This document shows, one piece after another, positions 51,568-63,401 of a stretch of DNA of 64,000 nucleotides. Below the pieces are notes generated by a model that saw only the letters and a list, made by a program, of their open reading frames with translations, had not been told where the DNA came from and did no database searches. The position numbers and the translations under genes were made by a program. Each line of letters starts with the position of its first letter. Within the stretch, counting starts at the first letter, position 1. The stretch comes from Amorphochlora amoebiformis (taxonomy: Eukaryota; Cercozoa; Chlorarachniophyceae): the NCBI GenBank assembly GCA_054601695.1, contig BAAHQB010000283.1:124001-188000 (forward strand). Direction: 5' to 3'.

Positions 51568-51975
51568 GTGATCAAAAGCGTGCAACAGGATTCTGGGTCT
51601 ACTTCGACAGGGAAGAGCCGCCGAGTAGCACGTTGCGAGAAGTCTGTGGCGTCATGGCGTAATTTTTGCACCGATCAGATCAGCCTCCGGCTTCTGATAC
51701 TGGGATACGTCAACACATCCACGGCACGTTTTTCTAAAGTACATATGGATATACATATTCACCCTATCAAAAGGTTTGCGCTCAGAATTAGACGAAACAG
51801 GTGCATAGAGGCCTATTCTCAGCTTTACTATCTCTCCCGCGCTGGGCCGGAAGAGAAGAGACATTTTTCGTGGATGCATAAAAATTCCCCGGGATTTCAA
51901 AAAGGGATCCCGGGATTACTATTCTCTAGAATCAAGGCAAGCCCGCCTTTTTCCTTTATGATCTTAAATATTTAA
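51568..51975 (+). CDS. 135-codon open frame in unique sequence
   Basis: The longest frame in the window not made of simple repeats: MIKSVQQDSGSTSTGKSRRV (first codon GTG), ...RLLILGYVNTSTARFSKVHM, ...RNRCIEAYSQLYYLSRAGPE, ...FSRIKASPPFSFMILNI, stop TAA at 51973-51975. No ATG at its start, so it would have to be spliced or begin at an internal ATG. The opposite strand also has an 82-codon frame and some good splice sites, so coding status and strand are uncertain. GGGATCCCGGG and AATTCCCCGGG near 51885-51915 are inverted relative to each other. Confidence 0.35.
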   Translation: MIKSVQQDSGSTSTGKSRRVARCEKSVASWRNFCTDQISLRLLILGYVNTSTARFSKVHMDIHIHPIKRFALRIRRNRCIEAYSQLYYLSRAGPEEKRHFSWMHKNSPGFQKGIPGLLFSRIKASPPFSFMILNI

Positions 51976-52034
51976 GATATCAACATTGGAATATCCAACT
52001 TCGACCCGAATTTTAATTTTAGAAAAGCGGATAA

Positions 52035-52330
52035 TGGAGTGTATTTGTCAGTTTACGAAGGTCTTACTCACGGACTCTCTTGCCAGCCAAACTCGGGCAT
52101 TGGGCGCATGGGTGTCTTGATAGTCAAGACGTGGGATGTCTTGATCAAGACGTGGGATGTCTTGACAGTCGAGACGTGGGATGTCTTGACAGTTGTCAAG
52201 ACAAGGGATGTCTTGACAGTCAGCGTTTAGGGTGGGTTAGGATCCGCAGGATATAGGTTCCCAGCCATTGCTACCCAAATTGTGTTCCTGTTTGTATTTA
52301 TATTTTGTTGCCTTCTCTAAACGTGTGTTC

Positions 52331-52424
<94 letters not shown>

Positions 52425-52562
52425 TTATATATATATCTATATATATATAATATAATATAGTATACACGTCTTGAGTCTTGACTGTCAGACATCCAACGTA
52501 GAGTTTGGCTATCAAGAGAGTCCGTGAGTACGTTAGACCTTTGTAAATTGGCAAATACGTGA
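52035..52562. mobile_element. Foldback (inverted-repeat) element with a hairpin array
   Basis: Left arm 52041-52094 and right arm 52501-52558 are inverted copies with mismatches: GTATTTGTCAGTTTACGAAG on the left matches the reverse complement of the right end ...AAATTGGCAAATAC, and TCACGGACTCTCTTGCCAGC matches the reverse of ...CAAGAGAGTCCGTGAG. Next to the left arm a series of short palindromes (52114-52227) is separated by GTGGGAT spacers; next to the right arm GTCTTGAGTCTTGACTGTC is related. The middle is unique sequence and TA. This is the layout of foldback transposons or large MITEs. No transposase and no clear target-site duplication were seen. Confidence 0.65.
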
Positions 52563-52568
52563 ATCTCA

Positions 52569-52745
52569 TTACATTTTTTTTTCTCTCGTGGTTTTTTTTT
52601 TTTTTTTGCTTAATCTCGCTTTATTTCTTCTCTTCTTGCCATTCACAGAGAAATTCATGGCCCTCTCAGAGCCACCACAGAGCGCATCGGAAGGATAGCC
52701 TGATAACGGTTGGCCTTGACTTGGACTTTCAGAGGACATGGACAT
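52569..52745 (-). CDS. 58-aa ORF, Ser/Pro-rich then Lys-rich
   Basis: ATG at 52745 (a second at 52739): [61 protein letters not shown]. The basic half looks like a nuclear localisation signal, but it is partly encoded by a 16-A run. It begins next to a perfect hairpin (52749-52779) and ends beside the foldback element. On the plus strand the same A-run is a polypyrimidine tract ending CATTCACAG, which would start an exon [18 protein letters not shown]..., stop TAA. Strand is unresolved. Confidence 0.33.
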   Translation of the reverse strand: MSMSSESPSQGQPLSGYPSDALCGGSERAMNFSVNGKKRRNKARLSKKKKKTTREKKM

Positions 52746-52748
52746 AAT

Positions 52749-52779
52749 GAATTACAAAGGTCACTTTGCTTTGTAATTC
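52749..52779. other. Perfect 11-bp hairpin
   Basis: GAATTACAAAG, nine-base loop, CTTTGTAATTC. It lies between two open frames and could be a small structure in a transcript or the end of a mobile segment. Confidence 0.6.
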
Positions 52780-52814
52780 TTGGATCTTGCTTGCAAGCTA
52801 TTTTTATGGCACAT

Positions 52815-52984
52815 GCTTACCCTAATCCTTTGTACATTAGATATATCGGTATATACGAATACGATGTATGTATTTACTAACACACACATATGATGTGTAT
52901 GTATATTAACCCAAAGCATTGCAAAAACAGGCCTCTCGTAATGCATACGTGAGTGTTTTTTTTTTCTCCCATATTCATGTGTAC
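52815..52984 (-). CDS. Two joined candidate exons
   Basis: Exon 52984-52911 follows TTCTTATTTTCTATATAG and reads THEYGRKKKHSRMHYERPVF then AMLW before GG|GTTAAT. A terminal exon after ATGTACAAAGGATTAG near 52822 reads GKHVP then TAA in phase 0. Alternatively the second island reads VQRIRVSMCHKNSLQARSKN without splicing. The Lys run in exon 1 is encoded by a 10-A tract. Confidence 0.38.
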
Positions 52985-53099
52985 CTATATAGAAAATAAG
53001 AATGTTCATGTTTTCCTATAGTGTATATCTATGCATACATATGTATTCATATAAGTATTTATATATGTAATATATATACATATACATTATGTTTTTGTT

Positions 53100-53700
53100 A
53101 ATATTTATTTATTTATTTATACATACAATATGCGTCAAAATAAACGTAAATACAAATACATATATATATATATATATATATACATATATACATATGTATA
53201 TACATATATATACACATATATACATGTATAAATCCATATAGACTACTCATTATTTCCATACGTAGATCAAAACATACACAAAACGGTACAAAATACAGTA
53301 ATATTAACACCATGCATACATGGATTACCACCAGCGCTCAAAATGATACTCAGCCTACACGAATAATACCACCGCAACCGTAATAAATTCACTATAATAG
53401 CTGCCTGCGAGATATGCATCTAATAATGGTAACATTGTTACTGTCAGTCGACAGCGAGACATCCATCGTCGACCGGCTGCACCGTAAGCTTACCGTTACA
53501 TTTTTCTTCTGTTTACTGTTCAATTTCAGAATAATTACAAATATTAATGGAGAGAGAGAGAGGGAGAGAAAAGAGGGCGAGAAAGATAGAGAGGGAGCGA
53601 GAGAGAGTAGATTAAGGGTATTACTTTTTACAGTTATATGTGTATCTCAGTGTATTATTACATTTCAACGTACATGTATAAGTTATGAATAAATGTGTAT
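53100..53700. other. Complex region, open on both strands
   Basis: Plus: ATG at 53414 reads MHLIMVTLLLSVDSETSIVD then RLH before C|GTAAGC, followed after 46 nt by an excellent acceptor (TTTACTGTTCAATTTCAG); spliced it stops at once, unspliced it runs on through a GA tract to 53690-53692. Minus: ATG near 53457 reads MDVSLSTDSNNVTIIRCISR. The (GA)n tract at 53550-53610 is low complexity. No firm call is made. Confidence 0.3.
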
Positions 53701-53768
53701 ATATTAATGTAAATTCACAAATATATGTATGACATTTCTGCATGCATATCGATAATACATACATATAT

Positions 53769-53841
<73 letters not shown>

Positions 53842-54039
53842 GTATACACATATATGTATATATATATATATATATATGTATGTACATATATGTATATATA
53901 TATATATATTTGTTTATTTATATTGATATATTCATGTATTTGTGATATTTATTCTTAGTCCTAGAAAGTCCACGGGACTGGCTCAAAGTCTGTCTGTGTT
54001 GAAAGGGTAAAAAATTGTTCAAACAATTAGATATACACA

Positions 54040-54082
<43 letters not shown>

Positions 54083-54086
54083 ATAC

Positions 54087-54134
<48 letters not shown>

Positions 54135-54189
54135 AATACATACGTGCACACATGTACATGTACGTACATTAGTATGTATGTGTACACTC

Positions 54190-54900
54190 ATTCGTGATAG
54201 GTTTCAAACCCCTCGACCGGCCTTGATTACAAGGTTTAGCTGAAGGTTGAGCTGAGACTTGTTATGTATAGTTATACTAGATATACTAGTTACAATTAGC
54301 CTATGTATAGTTCTAATTGAAGTCTGTTATGTACTTTTTATCATCTGATTTTCTTCGTTTATTGCAATGAACTAGATTAGCCAGATATGGTTTTGTAAAG
54401 ATGATATATATATATATATACTTTGCGACAGTTAGTTGGTAGTTGGATACATACATTCCAAGCCCTCGAGATGATATATATATATATATACTTTGCGACA
54501 GTTAGTTGGTAGTTGGATACATACATTCCAAGCCCTCGAGTTAGACTTTATGCTGTCTCATCTTGTTCTAGTTGTTAGACGCCTCAAGGATGTGTACAAT
54601 TTAATAGTTTAGTTAGTACAAGTGTGTCTTTTCTAGCTTTTAGCCGAAAGAATGTAGCTCAGCAGGCTCCCAGATCATGACTCGAGGCCGGGCTATCATT
54701 TTTTATGCAGGCGTATGTGCGGCACAAGTAAATAATTACCTGTAACTTAAGTTACAGTGGTCGGGTTTGCAGCAACCCCAACTCCAGCAACGAGACGTAT
54801 TTATACGCAGCGTGTACAACACTGATAGACACATACGTACATCATCACGGTCACATGTACATACTTTATACTCATACATCTAGTACATACAACGTGTAAG
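54190..54900. other. Microsatellite-poor region with a 70-bp tandem duplication
   Basis: A 70-bp unit (ATGATATATATATATATATA, CTTTGCGACAGTTAGTTGGT...) is duplicated exactly at 54401 and 54471. A perfect 18-bp palindrome (CTGTAACTTAAGTTACAG) lies at 54740-54757. No exon pair with consistent frames was found; one strong minus acceptor (GGCGTCTAACAACTAG) precedes NKMRQHK. Confidence 0.6.
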
Positions 54901-55060
54901 TACGTACGTACGTACTATAATCTAGTTTTAGAATCTCATTATTATGAGATCATAGCCACCTAGTAGATGTTACGACTGTAAATATATGTACATAATGCGT
55001 TCACAGGTACTCATGCATGGTACGTTTACATGTACGTACGTACGTACGTACACACGGTAA
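54890..55060. repeat. TACG tetranucleotide-rich DNA
   Basis: Tracts of GTAC/TACG such as 54899-54916 and 55031-55052. Each is self-complementary. Similar to the block at 4960-5690. Confidence 0.75.
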
Positions 55061-55317
55061 CCAATGATTATTCAGTTCGTTCATTCATGACACATACTTC
55101 TTACGAAATTGTTAGTACGCACGATGGTATTAAAGTTCACGTACAGAGTACGCACGGTGGTATTAAGGTTCACGCACATACCACTACTAACGTCTATGAC
55201 ACCAGTTGCTCGTACATATACACCGGCATTACACCGCGTTTGCGTATGCCGAGTGAATCGCAACCGTCGAAATACTCTCTGATCCAGGAGTCTTGGGGTG
55301 AAATGTACAGGTACTAG
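55030..55317 (+). CDS. Open frame with an in-frame 33-bp repeat
   Basis: A plus-strand frame of 95 codons ending MPSESQPSKYSLIQESWGEM then YRY and TAG. It contains two 33-bp units (55114-55146, 55147-55179) reading STHDGIKVHVQ and STHGGIKVHAH, so codon phase is preserved. There is no ATG in the non-repetitive part except within GTAC repeats. The opposite strand is open for 84 codons too. Coding is plausible, not proven. Confidence 0.38.
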   Translation: MYVRTYVHTVTNDYSVRSFMTHTSYEIVSTHDGIKVHVQSTHGGIKVHAHTTTNVYDTSCSYIYTGITPRLRMPSESQPSKYSLIQESWGEMYRY

Positions 55318-55559
55318 AGGTATGTACGTACGCATCCAACAGTACCAGTATTAGGCTTCTGTAACGAACTTGAATATTGCGATACGTACGTATAGTACAT
55401 ATATTTACGAATCATAGTTTAGTCTGGCAAAAATTATTGTTGTATGAGCAATGATTTATGAAATTAAAATCTTCAGGTAATAGCGCGTATGTACACGTAC
55501 GGAAGTAACGTACATATACGCACACACACTTCAAACTCGTAACCAGCGAAAAAAAATAT

Positions 55560-55759
55560 TTTTTTGGACCTACCAATAGGTCATGCAGTGTATGATATGC
55601 AAGTATATACTAGGCTCGGGACTACAGATAGATAGATAGGTCTTGTGGTATTTGATACGCAAGTATATGGTTATCAGGCTCTTGGTCTGGACCTACAAAT
55701 AGGTCTTGCGGTAAGCAATTGGAGAAAGCCGAGAGATGCTGGTGGATGAATAAAGAAAC
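55560..55759 (+). CDS. Predicted exon preceded by two copies of its start
   Basis: Plus exon 55703-55759 after CTACAAATAG reads SCGKQLEKAERCWWMNKE before AC|GTGAGT. The AATAGGTC(T)TTGCGGT...GCAAGTATAT segment at its start recurs upstream near 55573-55610 and 55641-55675, diverged. It is the only well-supported plus-strand exon in this part. Confidence 0.42.
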
Positions 55760-55872
55760 GTGAGTATTGATGTTTGTATGTATATGTGTATATATTTATT
55801 TACATAATTGTATGTGTGTATATATAATATATATTTGTGTATGTATGTGTGTTTGTGTATGTAAATATATAA

Positions 55873-55949
<77 letters not shown>

Positions 55950-55977
55950 ATATATATATATTATACATACATTTTCA

Positions 55978-56021
<44 letters not shown>

Positions 56022-56255
56022 TATATCTATATATGTATATAATATATGTACATAATATATATGTATGTATATATATATATGTATATATAAACATACACTT
56101 ATATATACATAATATATATGCGTGAATAATATGCGTAGACGTATTTTTTAAACATACATATACATACATATATATATATATACATATATATCAATATATA
56201 CATATATATAAACTTATATAGATAATTATATATCTATACACCGATATTGATCCAG

Positions 56256-56297
56256 CGGGAAAGTTCCTGTCTAGGGAAATCGTAAGTATACAGACAT

Positions 56298-56340
<43 letters not shown>

Positions 56341-56400
56341 ATATATATCCATATATACCGATATTGGCCCAATACAAGAGTTCCCTCTCGAGAGAAAACG
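56256..56400 (+). CDS. Candidate exon with a downstream copy
   Basis: Plus exon 56256-56281 after CCGATATTGATCCAG reads RESSCLGK (or GKFLSREI in another phase) before TC|GTAAGT. A diverged copy (CCGATATTGGCCCAATACAAGAGTTCC) is at 56360-56400, where the donor has become GTCATG. Confidence 0.35.
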
Positions 56401-56424
56401 TCATGCTAAAATAGTCAGTGTCCG

Positions 56425-56463
<39 letters not shown>

Positions 56464-56539
56464 GTGTATGTGTGTGATCGTGTAAATATACATACGTATA
56501 CACACACACACACATATGATATATATATATATATATATA

Positions 56540-56890
56540 TATGTCAGAAATAGACGGAAAGAGACAGAAAGAGACAGAAGAGACAGCAAGAGTAAAAAGT
56601 AGACAAAAAGAAAGAAAGAAAGAAAAAGAAGAGAAAGAGAAAAAAAAAAAAAAGAGAAAAAGAAAAAGAAAGAGAAGGAGAGAAAGAGAGAAAGAGAGGA
56701 GAAAGAGAGGAGAGAGAAGAGAATGAAAAAAGGGGAAAAAGTGTGTTATCATGCTAACCTTATGGTTCGGTTCTCCAGTGAGAGGGAAACAGAGAGAAAG
56801 AGCGAAAGCAAGTGCGAAAGAGAGGAGAAGGATTAGGGAAAAAAAAAGGGAAAGAAATAAGAGATTTAGGGAAAAATCGAAAGATTATGA
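56540..56890. repeat. (GA)n purine block
   Basis: AGACAGAAAGAGA, (AAAG)n and GAGAAAG tracts on the plus strand, with a copy at 56765-56790 of the end of the exon at 56929-57025. It is CT-rich on the coding (minus) strand. Confidence 0.8.
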
Positions 56891-56898
56891 GATTCAGA

Positions 56899-57025
56899 TT
56901 AAAGACAAGTTGAAGTTGAAGTGTAAACCTTGTAGTTTGGTTCTCCAGTGAAAGAGTCCCATGCGGAATAAGTCATAAAAGCAACCATCAAACTGAAGAA
57001 AAGAGTAAACGTTGCCAGCTTTAGC

Positions 57026-57065
<40 letters not shown>

Positions 57066-57095
57066 TGTACATATATGTGTAGATATAATATATAT

Positions 57096-57126
<31 letters not shown>

Positions 57127-57369
57127 ATTTAGAGATATATTGCGAATACACATACACGAATATACACGTGTCAGAACCTATGTACATATAATATATGATA
57201 TATATATATATATTATAAAAATAAATATATAAATAATAATTATATGTATGTATGTTTCTTCGTTATTTTATTTATTTGCGTATAAACATATTTATATGCT
57301 TAATAATGCATACAAACAATCCTAATCTGGTATATTAGAGAGAATTCATCTTCTCAGGAATACATATAC

Positions 57370-57410
<41 letters not shown>

Positions 57411-57863
57411 AACATATATTATGTACACACACACATATATATATATATATATAATATATACATATAAAAAAAAATATATATATATTATATACATACATAA
57501 TATATATATATACATATATACATATGTATAATATACACACATATAACATATATATATGCATACATTACATATTTTTAACATATATACATATATATACTAT
57601 ATATTTTCATAGCAGCAATACATATCATTACTGTGCTATCTAGACTATGTCGTGTGAAATACGTATATAAATATGATTACGTTATACATACATATATATA
57701 TATGTATATGTATATATATGAATATATCATGTATATATATATATATATGTATATATCATAGATACATATATATATATATATATATATATGTTAACCTGAT
57801 CTGATAGACTGGAGATGACTTTGTCTTCTTAGCATTACTCGTGGATTTCATATCTACTTCACT
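56899..57863 (-). CDS. Predicted gene, last two exons, one membrane segment
   Basis: Exon 57863-57796 after TATTAG reads SEVDMKSTSNAKKTKSSPVY then QI, ending AG|GTTAAC. Exon 57025-56899 after ATATCAG reads LKLATFTLFFSLMVAFMTYS, AWDSFTGEPNYK, VYTSTSTCL and TAA. The split codon gives Arg. The segment LATFTLFFSLMVAFMTYSAW is hydrophobic enough for a transmembrane helix, preceded by a Lys/Ser-rich stretch on what would be the cytoplasmic side. Exon 2 is open in another frame (NVYSFLQFDGCFYDLFRMGL), which does not fit the first exon. A GTTTAC donor before VYTSTST could splice further. Confidence 0.5.
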
Positions 57864-57870
57864 CTAATAT

Positions 57871-57913
<43 letters not shown>

Positions 57914-57944
57914 TATGTAACATAATGCAAAACAATACAATAAA

Positions 57945-58125
57945 TCAAATATTGCAATATATAATACTGAATGTAACACAGTAGATGTTTTTTAGGCAAT
58001 ACATAATACTGAATATAACACAGTAGATGTTTTTTAGGCAATATATAATACTGAATATAACACAGTAGATGTTTTTTAGGCAATATATAATACTGAATAT
58101 AACACAGTAGATATTTTTTAGGCTT
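57945..58125. repeat. 42-bp tandem repeat, four copies
   Basis: Unit AACACAGTAGATGTTTTTTA... with GTAGATG at 57981, 58023, 58065 and 58107. As 42 is a multiple of three, the minus strand repeats the 14-residue PKKHLLCYIQYYIL. Each unit also contains TTCA|GTATTA, a possible donor. It fits the pattern of amplified exon edges, but no exon was assigned. Confidence 0.9.
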
Positions 58126-58129
58126 ATTA

Positions 58130-58176
58130 TACTATTTTATATGCAATAATATTGTACTTGTACTGTAGTCCAACAC

Positions 58177-58234
<58 letters not shown>

Positions 58235-58602
58235 ATATATCTATATATATATATATATTAAAAATATATACATATATATATATATATATCGCATTATGCT
58301 TTACTATGTTATATCACATTATACTATATACTATCTTATCACATTACGTATTACCACAGAGTTATTACACAGTATTGTATTATAATAAACCATGTTATGT
58401 TATGCATGCTATTGTAGATGTATATGTGTATGTATTAGTATATTCAAATATATATACATATACATATACACACACATATATATATATACAAATATATTAC
58501 AATACATACATTACATATATATATTATATTCCATTATATTATACTCTATTAGACTGATGCATGTTTCATTACATTGTGTACATTACTTTGTTATATGTAG
58601 AA

Positions 58603-58638
<36 letters not shown>

Positions 58639-58675
58639 ACGAATACATATATGAATATGTATGTATATTTTATAT

Positions 58676-58725
<50 letters not shown>

Positions 58726-58796
58726 AAGTGCGTGCATGTGTGTGAAAACATATGTAATCTATGTGATGTACATAAACAATTATACTACTTGGAATA

Positions 58797-58829
<33 letters not shown>

Positions 58830-58863
58830 CATATGTATATATACGTATATATCATATATATCA

Positions 58864-58933
<70 letters not shown>

Positions 58934-58950
58934 ATATATATATATGATAT
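58130..58950. repeat. Microsatellite and AT-rich stretch
   Basis: TA tracts; 58290-58420 has CATTATACTATATACTATC-type AT-rich sequence. No supported exon. Confidence 0.6.
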
Positions 58951-58958
58951 ATTAAGAC

Positions 58959-59012
58959 CTTGGCTACAGAGGTACGGCCTTTTATCAGACTACCTTTCCT
59001 CTCCAAGAAGAC
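58959..59012 (-). CDS. Single predicted exon
   Basis: 54 nt, phase 0 to 0, after AATGTATACTTAG, reading [18 protein letters not shown] before AAG|GTCTTA. Basic. The plus strand is also open ([20 protein letters not shown]), but without splice sites. Confidence 0.42.
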
Positions 59013-59026
59013 CTAAGTATACATTA

Positions 59027-59076
<50 letters not shown>

Positions 59077-59282
59077 ATATATGTATATATATATGTATAT
59101 ATATATATATATATATACATATCAATATACAAATATATGAAAATTATCTATATGCGAGTGTGTATGTATTAATGTATATATGTTTTCGTATATATTAATG
59201 TTGATATATAAATATATACTGTACATACATATGCATGTATATGTCTATATGTTTTACACGAATATATAAATGTACAGATTTG

Positions 59283-59315
<33 letters not shown>

Positions 59316-59384
59316 GTGTGTGTGTGTAGAACATGTTCATATACAGTAAAATAAGAAAGCAATATCTATTGATACAAATAAATC

Positions 59385-59443
<59 letters not shown>

Positions 59444-59473
59444 GTGTGTGTATGTGTATATACGTTTATATCG

Positions 59474-60800
<1,327 letters not shown>

Positions 60801-60806
<6 letters not shown>

Positions 60807-62085
60807 CTGATGACGTATATAATATATATATATATATAGAACAAATACACACACATACACATATGTACACACATATACACACATATATACACATTGTCCT
60901 GATGACGTATATATATAGAATAAATACACACACATACACATATATACACACATGTACACACATATATACACATTGTCCTGATGACGTATATAATATATAT
61001 AAAAGAAATACACACACTTACACATATATACACACATGTACACACATATATACACATTGTCCTGATGACGTATATAATATATATAAAAGAAATACACACA
61101 TATACACATATATACACATGTACACACATATATACACATTCTCCTGATTATATAATATATATAAAAGAAATACAGACACATACACATATATACACATATA
61201 CACACATATATACACATTGTCCTGATGATGTATATAATATACATAAAAGAAATACACACTCATACACATATATACACATATATACACACATATATACACA
61301 TTGTCCAGATGATGTATTTTATATATATAAAAGAAATACACACACATACACATATATACACACATGTACACACATATATACACATTGTCCTAATGATGTA
61401 TATAATATATATATGAAAGAAATACAGACACATACACATATATATACATATATACACACATATATACACATTGTCCTGATGACGTATATAATATATATAA
61501 AAGAAATACACACACATACACATATATACACACATGTACACACATATATACACATTGTCCTAATGATGTATATAATATATATAAAAGAAATACACACATA
61601 TACACATATATACACACATGTACACACATATATACACATTGTCCTAATGATGTATATAATATATATATGAAAGAAATACAGACACATACACATATATACA
61701 CATATATACACACATATATACACATTGCCCTGATGATGTATATAATATATATAAAATAAATACACACATATACACATATATACACATATATACACACATA
61801 TATACACATTGTCCTAATGATGTATATAATATATATAAAAGAAATACAGACATATACACATATATACACATATATACACACATATATACACATTGTCCTA
61901 ATGATGTATATAATATATATAAAAGAAATACAGACATATACACATATATACACATATATACACACATATATACACATTGTCCTGATGATGTATATAATAT
62001 ATATAAAATAAATACACACATATACACATATGTACACACATATATACACATATATACACACATATATACACACATATATGATAAT
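60801..62085. repeat. 84-bp tandem array, about 15 copies, over a 3' splice site
   Basis: The word CATTGTCCTGATGACG or a near variant occurs at 60891, 60971, 61055, 61137, 61215, 61299, 61383, 61469, 61553, 61637, 61723, 61807, 61891 and 61975, after the first at 60801. Spacing is 78-90 bp, mostly 84. Each unit also has TATATAAAAGAAATACA and CACATATATACACA. On the minus strand each unit carries ATACGTCATCAG|GACAAT, the acceptor and first bases of exon 60806-60757. 84 is a multiple of three, so minus-strand frames repeat a 28-residue Tyr/Cys/Val peptide; I regard that as an artefact. Confidence 0.93.
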
Positions 62086-62177
62086 AGAAGCCCTACTGCA
62101 CTCAGAATCTTTATAATATTGCATTATACACACAAATATACAAATATAACAAATGCAGATATTATATATAAGCATAC

Positions 62178-62221
<44 letters not shown>

Positions 62222-62372
62222 TTATATATATAATATACATGCATGTATATATATAGACATATATACATATTAAAATAATATATTATATATAATCCACTAA
62301 CTTTATGGACATATATTTTTATTTTGCGTACGTGCATTTGCAATTAGTAGTCTTTATACATTTTCATACATG

Positions 62373-62447
<75 letters not shown>

Positions 62448-62463
62448 ATCTGTGTTATATTAC

Positions 62464-62490
62464 CTCCGTAAAGGTTACCGGGAGGTTCGA
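62464..62490 (-). CDS. Single predicted exon next to a telomere-like array
   Basis: 27 nt, phase 0 to 0, reading SNLPVTFTE between CCTAATTTCAG and GAG|GTAATA. The intron upstream is the CCCTAA strand of the array at 62500-63260, which would provide its pyrimidine tract. Confidence 0.38.
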
Positions 62491-62499
62491 CTGAAATTA

Positions 62500-63260
62500 G
62501 GGTTAGAGTTAGGGTTAGGGTTAGGGTCAGGGTTAGGGTTAGGGTTGCGGTTAGAGTTAGGGTTAGGGTTAGGGTTGGGTTAGGGTTCAGGTTAGGGTTG
62601 GGGTTAGGGTTAGGGTTGCGGTTAGAGTTAGGGTTAGGGTTAGGGTTGGGTTAGGGTTAGGGAAAGGGTTCAGGTTGGGGTTAGGGTTAGGTTTGGGGTT
62701 AGAGTTAGGGTTAGGGTTAGGGTAGGGTTAGGGTTAGGGAAAGGGTTAAGGTTGGGGTTAGGGTTAGGGTTGGGGTTAGGGTTAGGGGTAGGGTTAGGGT
62801 TAGGGGTAGGGTTAGGGTTAGGGTTAGGGGGTAGGGTTAGGGTTAGGGTGAGGGGTAAGGTTAGGGTGAGAGGTAAGGTTAGGGTTAGGGTTAGCCTTGG
62901 GGTTAGGGTTAGGGTTACGGTTTGGGTTAGCGTTAGGGTTAGGGTTAGGAAGGGACTGGGTTTGAGTTAGGGTTTAGGTTATTAAGGTTGGGGTTAGGGT
63001 AAGGGATAGGATAGGGTTAGGGTAGGGTTGGGATTAGGGTTAAGGTTAAGGTTAGGATCAGCTTATTCAGCATGTCTTAGTCCGAGGACCATTGACTCCT
63101 CCACCGTGGTTAGGGTTAGGGTTAGTGTTAAAGGCAAGAGTAAGATATCGGGCTATGAGGGTTATGATGAGAGTTAGGATTAGTGTTAATAGTTAGGGTT
63201 AGGGTTAGAGTTAGGGTTAGGGTTAGGGTTAGGGTTAGGGTTGAGGTTAATAAGGTTATA
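62500..63260 (+). repeat. TTAGGG array, largest in the window
   Basis: TTAGGG with GGGTTAGG, GTTGCGG and GTTCAGG variants; the block ...GTTGCGGTTAGAGTTAGGGT... is repeated at 62546 and 62617. It is interrupted at 63055-63180 by the complex island that forms the last exon of the gene 63063-63847. Confidence 0.92.
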
Positions 63261-63364
63261 GTGAGGATTAGGGTTACGTTAAGGCGAGTATTCATCTCTT
63301 CGAGGAAAATCTGGAAAAATACATGTATATATAGAGATACATATACATAAAAATATATATTTAT

Positions 63365-63401
<37 letters not shown>

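Noticed and set aside
53414-53692. 92-codon plus-strand ORF starting MHLIMVTLLL
   Set aside because: It contains a perfect intron-like segment (GTAAGC ... TTCAATTTCAG, 46 nt) whose removal brings an immediate stop, and half of the remainder is a (GA)n tract; reported only as an unresolved region.
54650-54705. tRNA-like words GTAGCTCAGCAGG and ACTCGAGGCC
   Set aside because: The D-arm-like and T-loop-like words are only about 25 nt apart and acceptor-stem pairing is absent.
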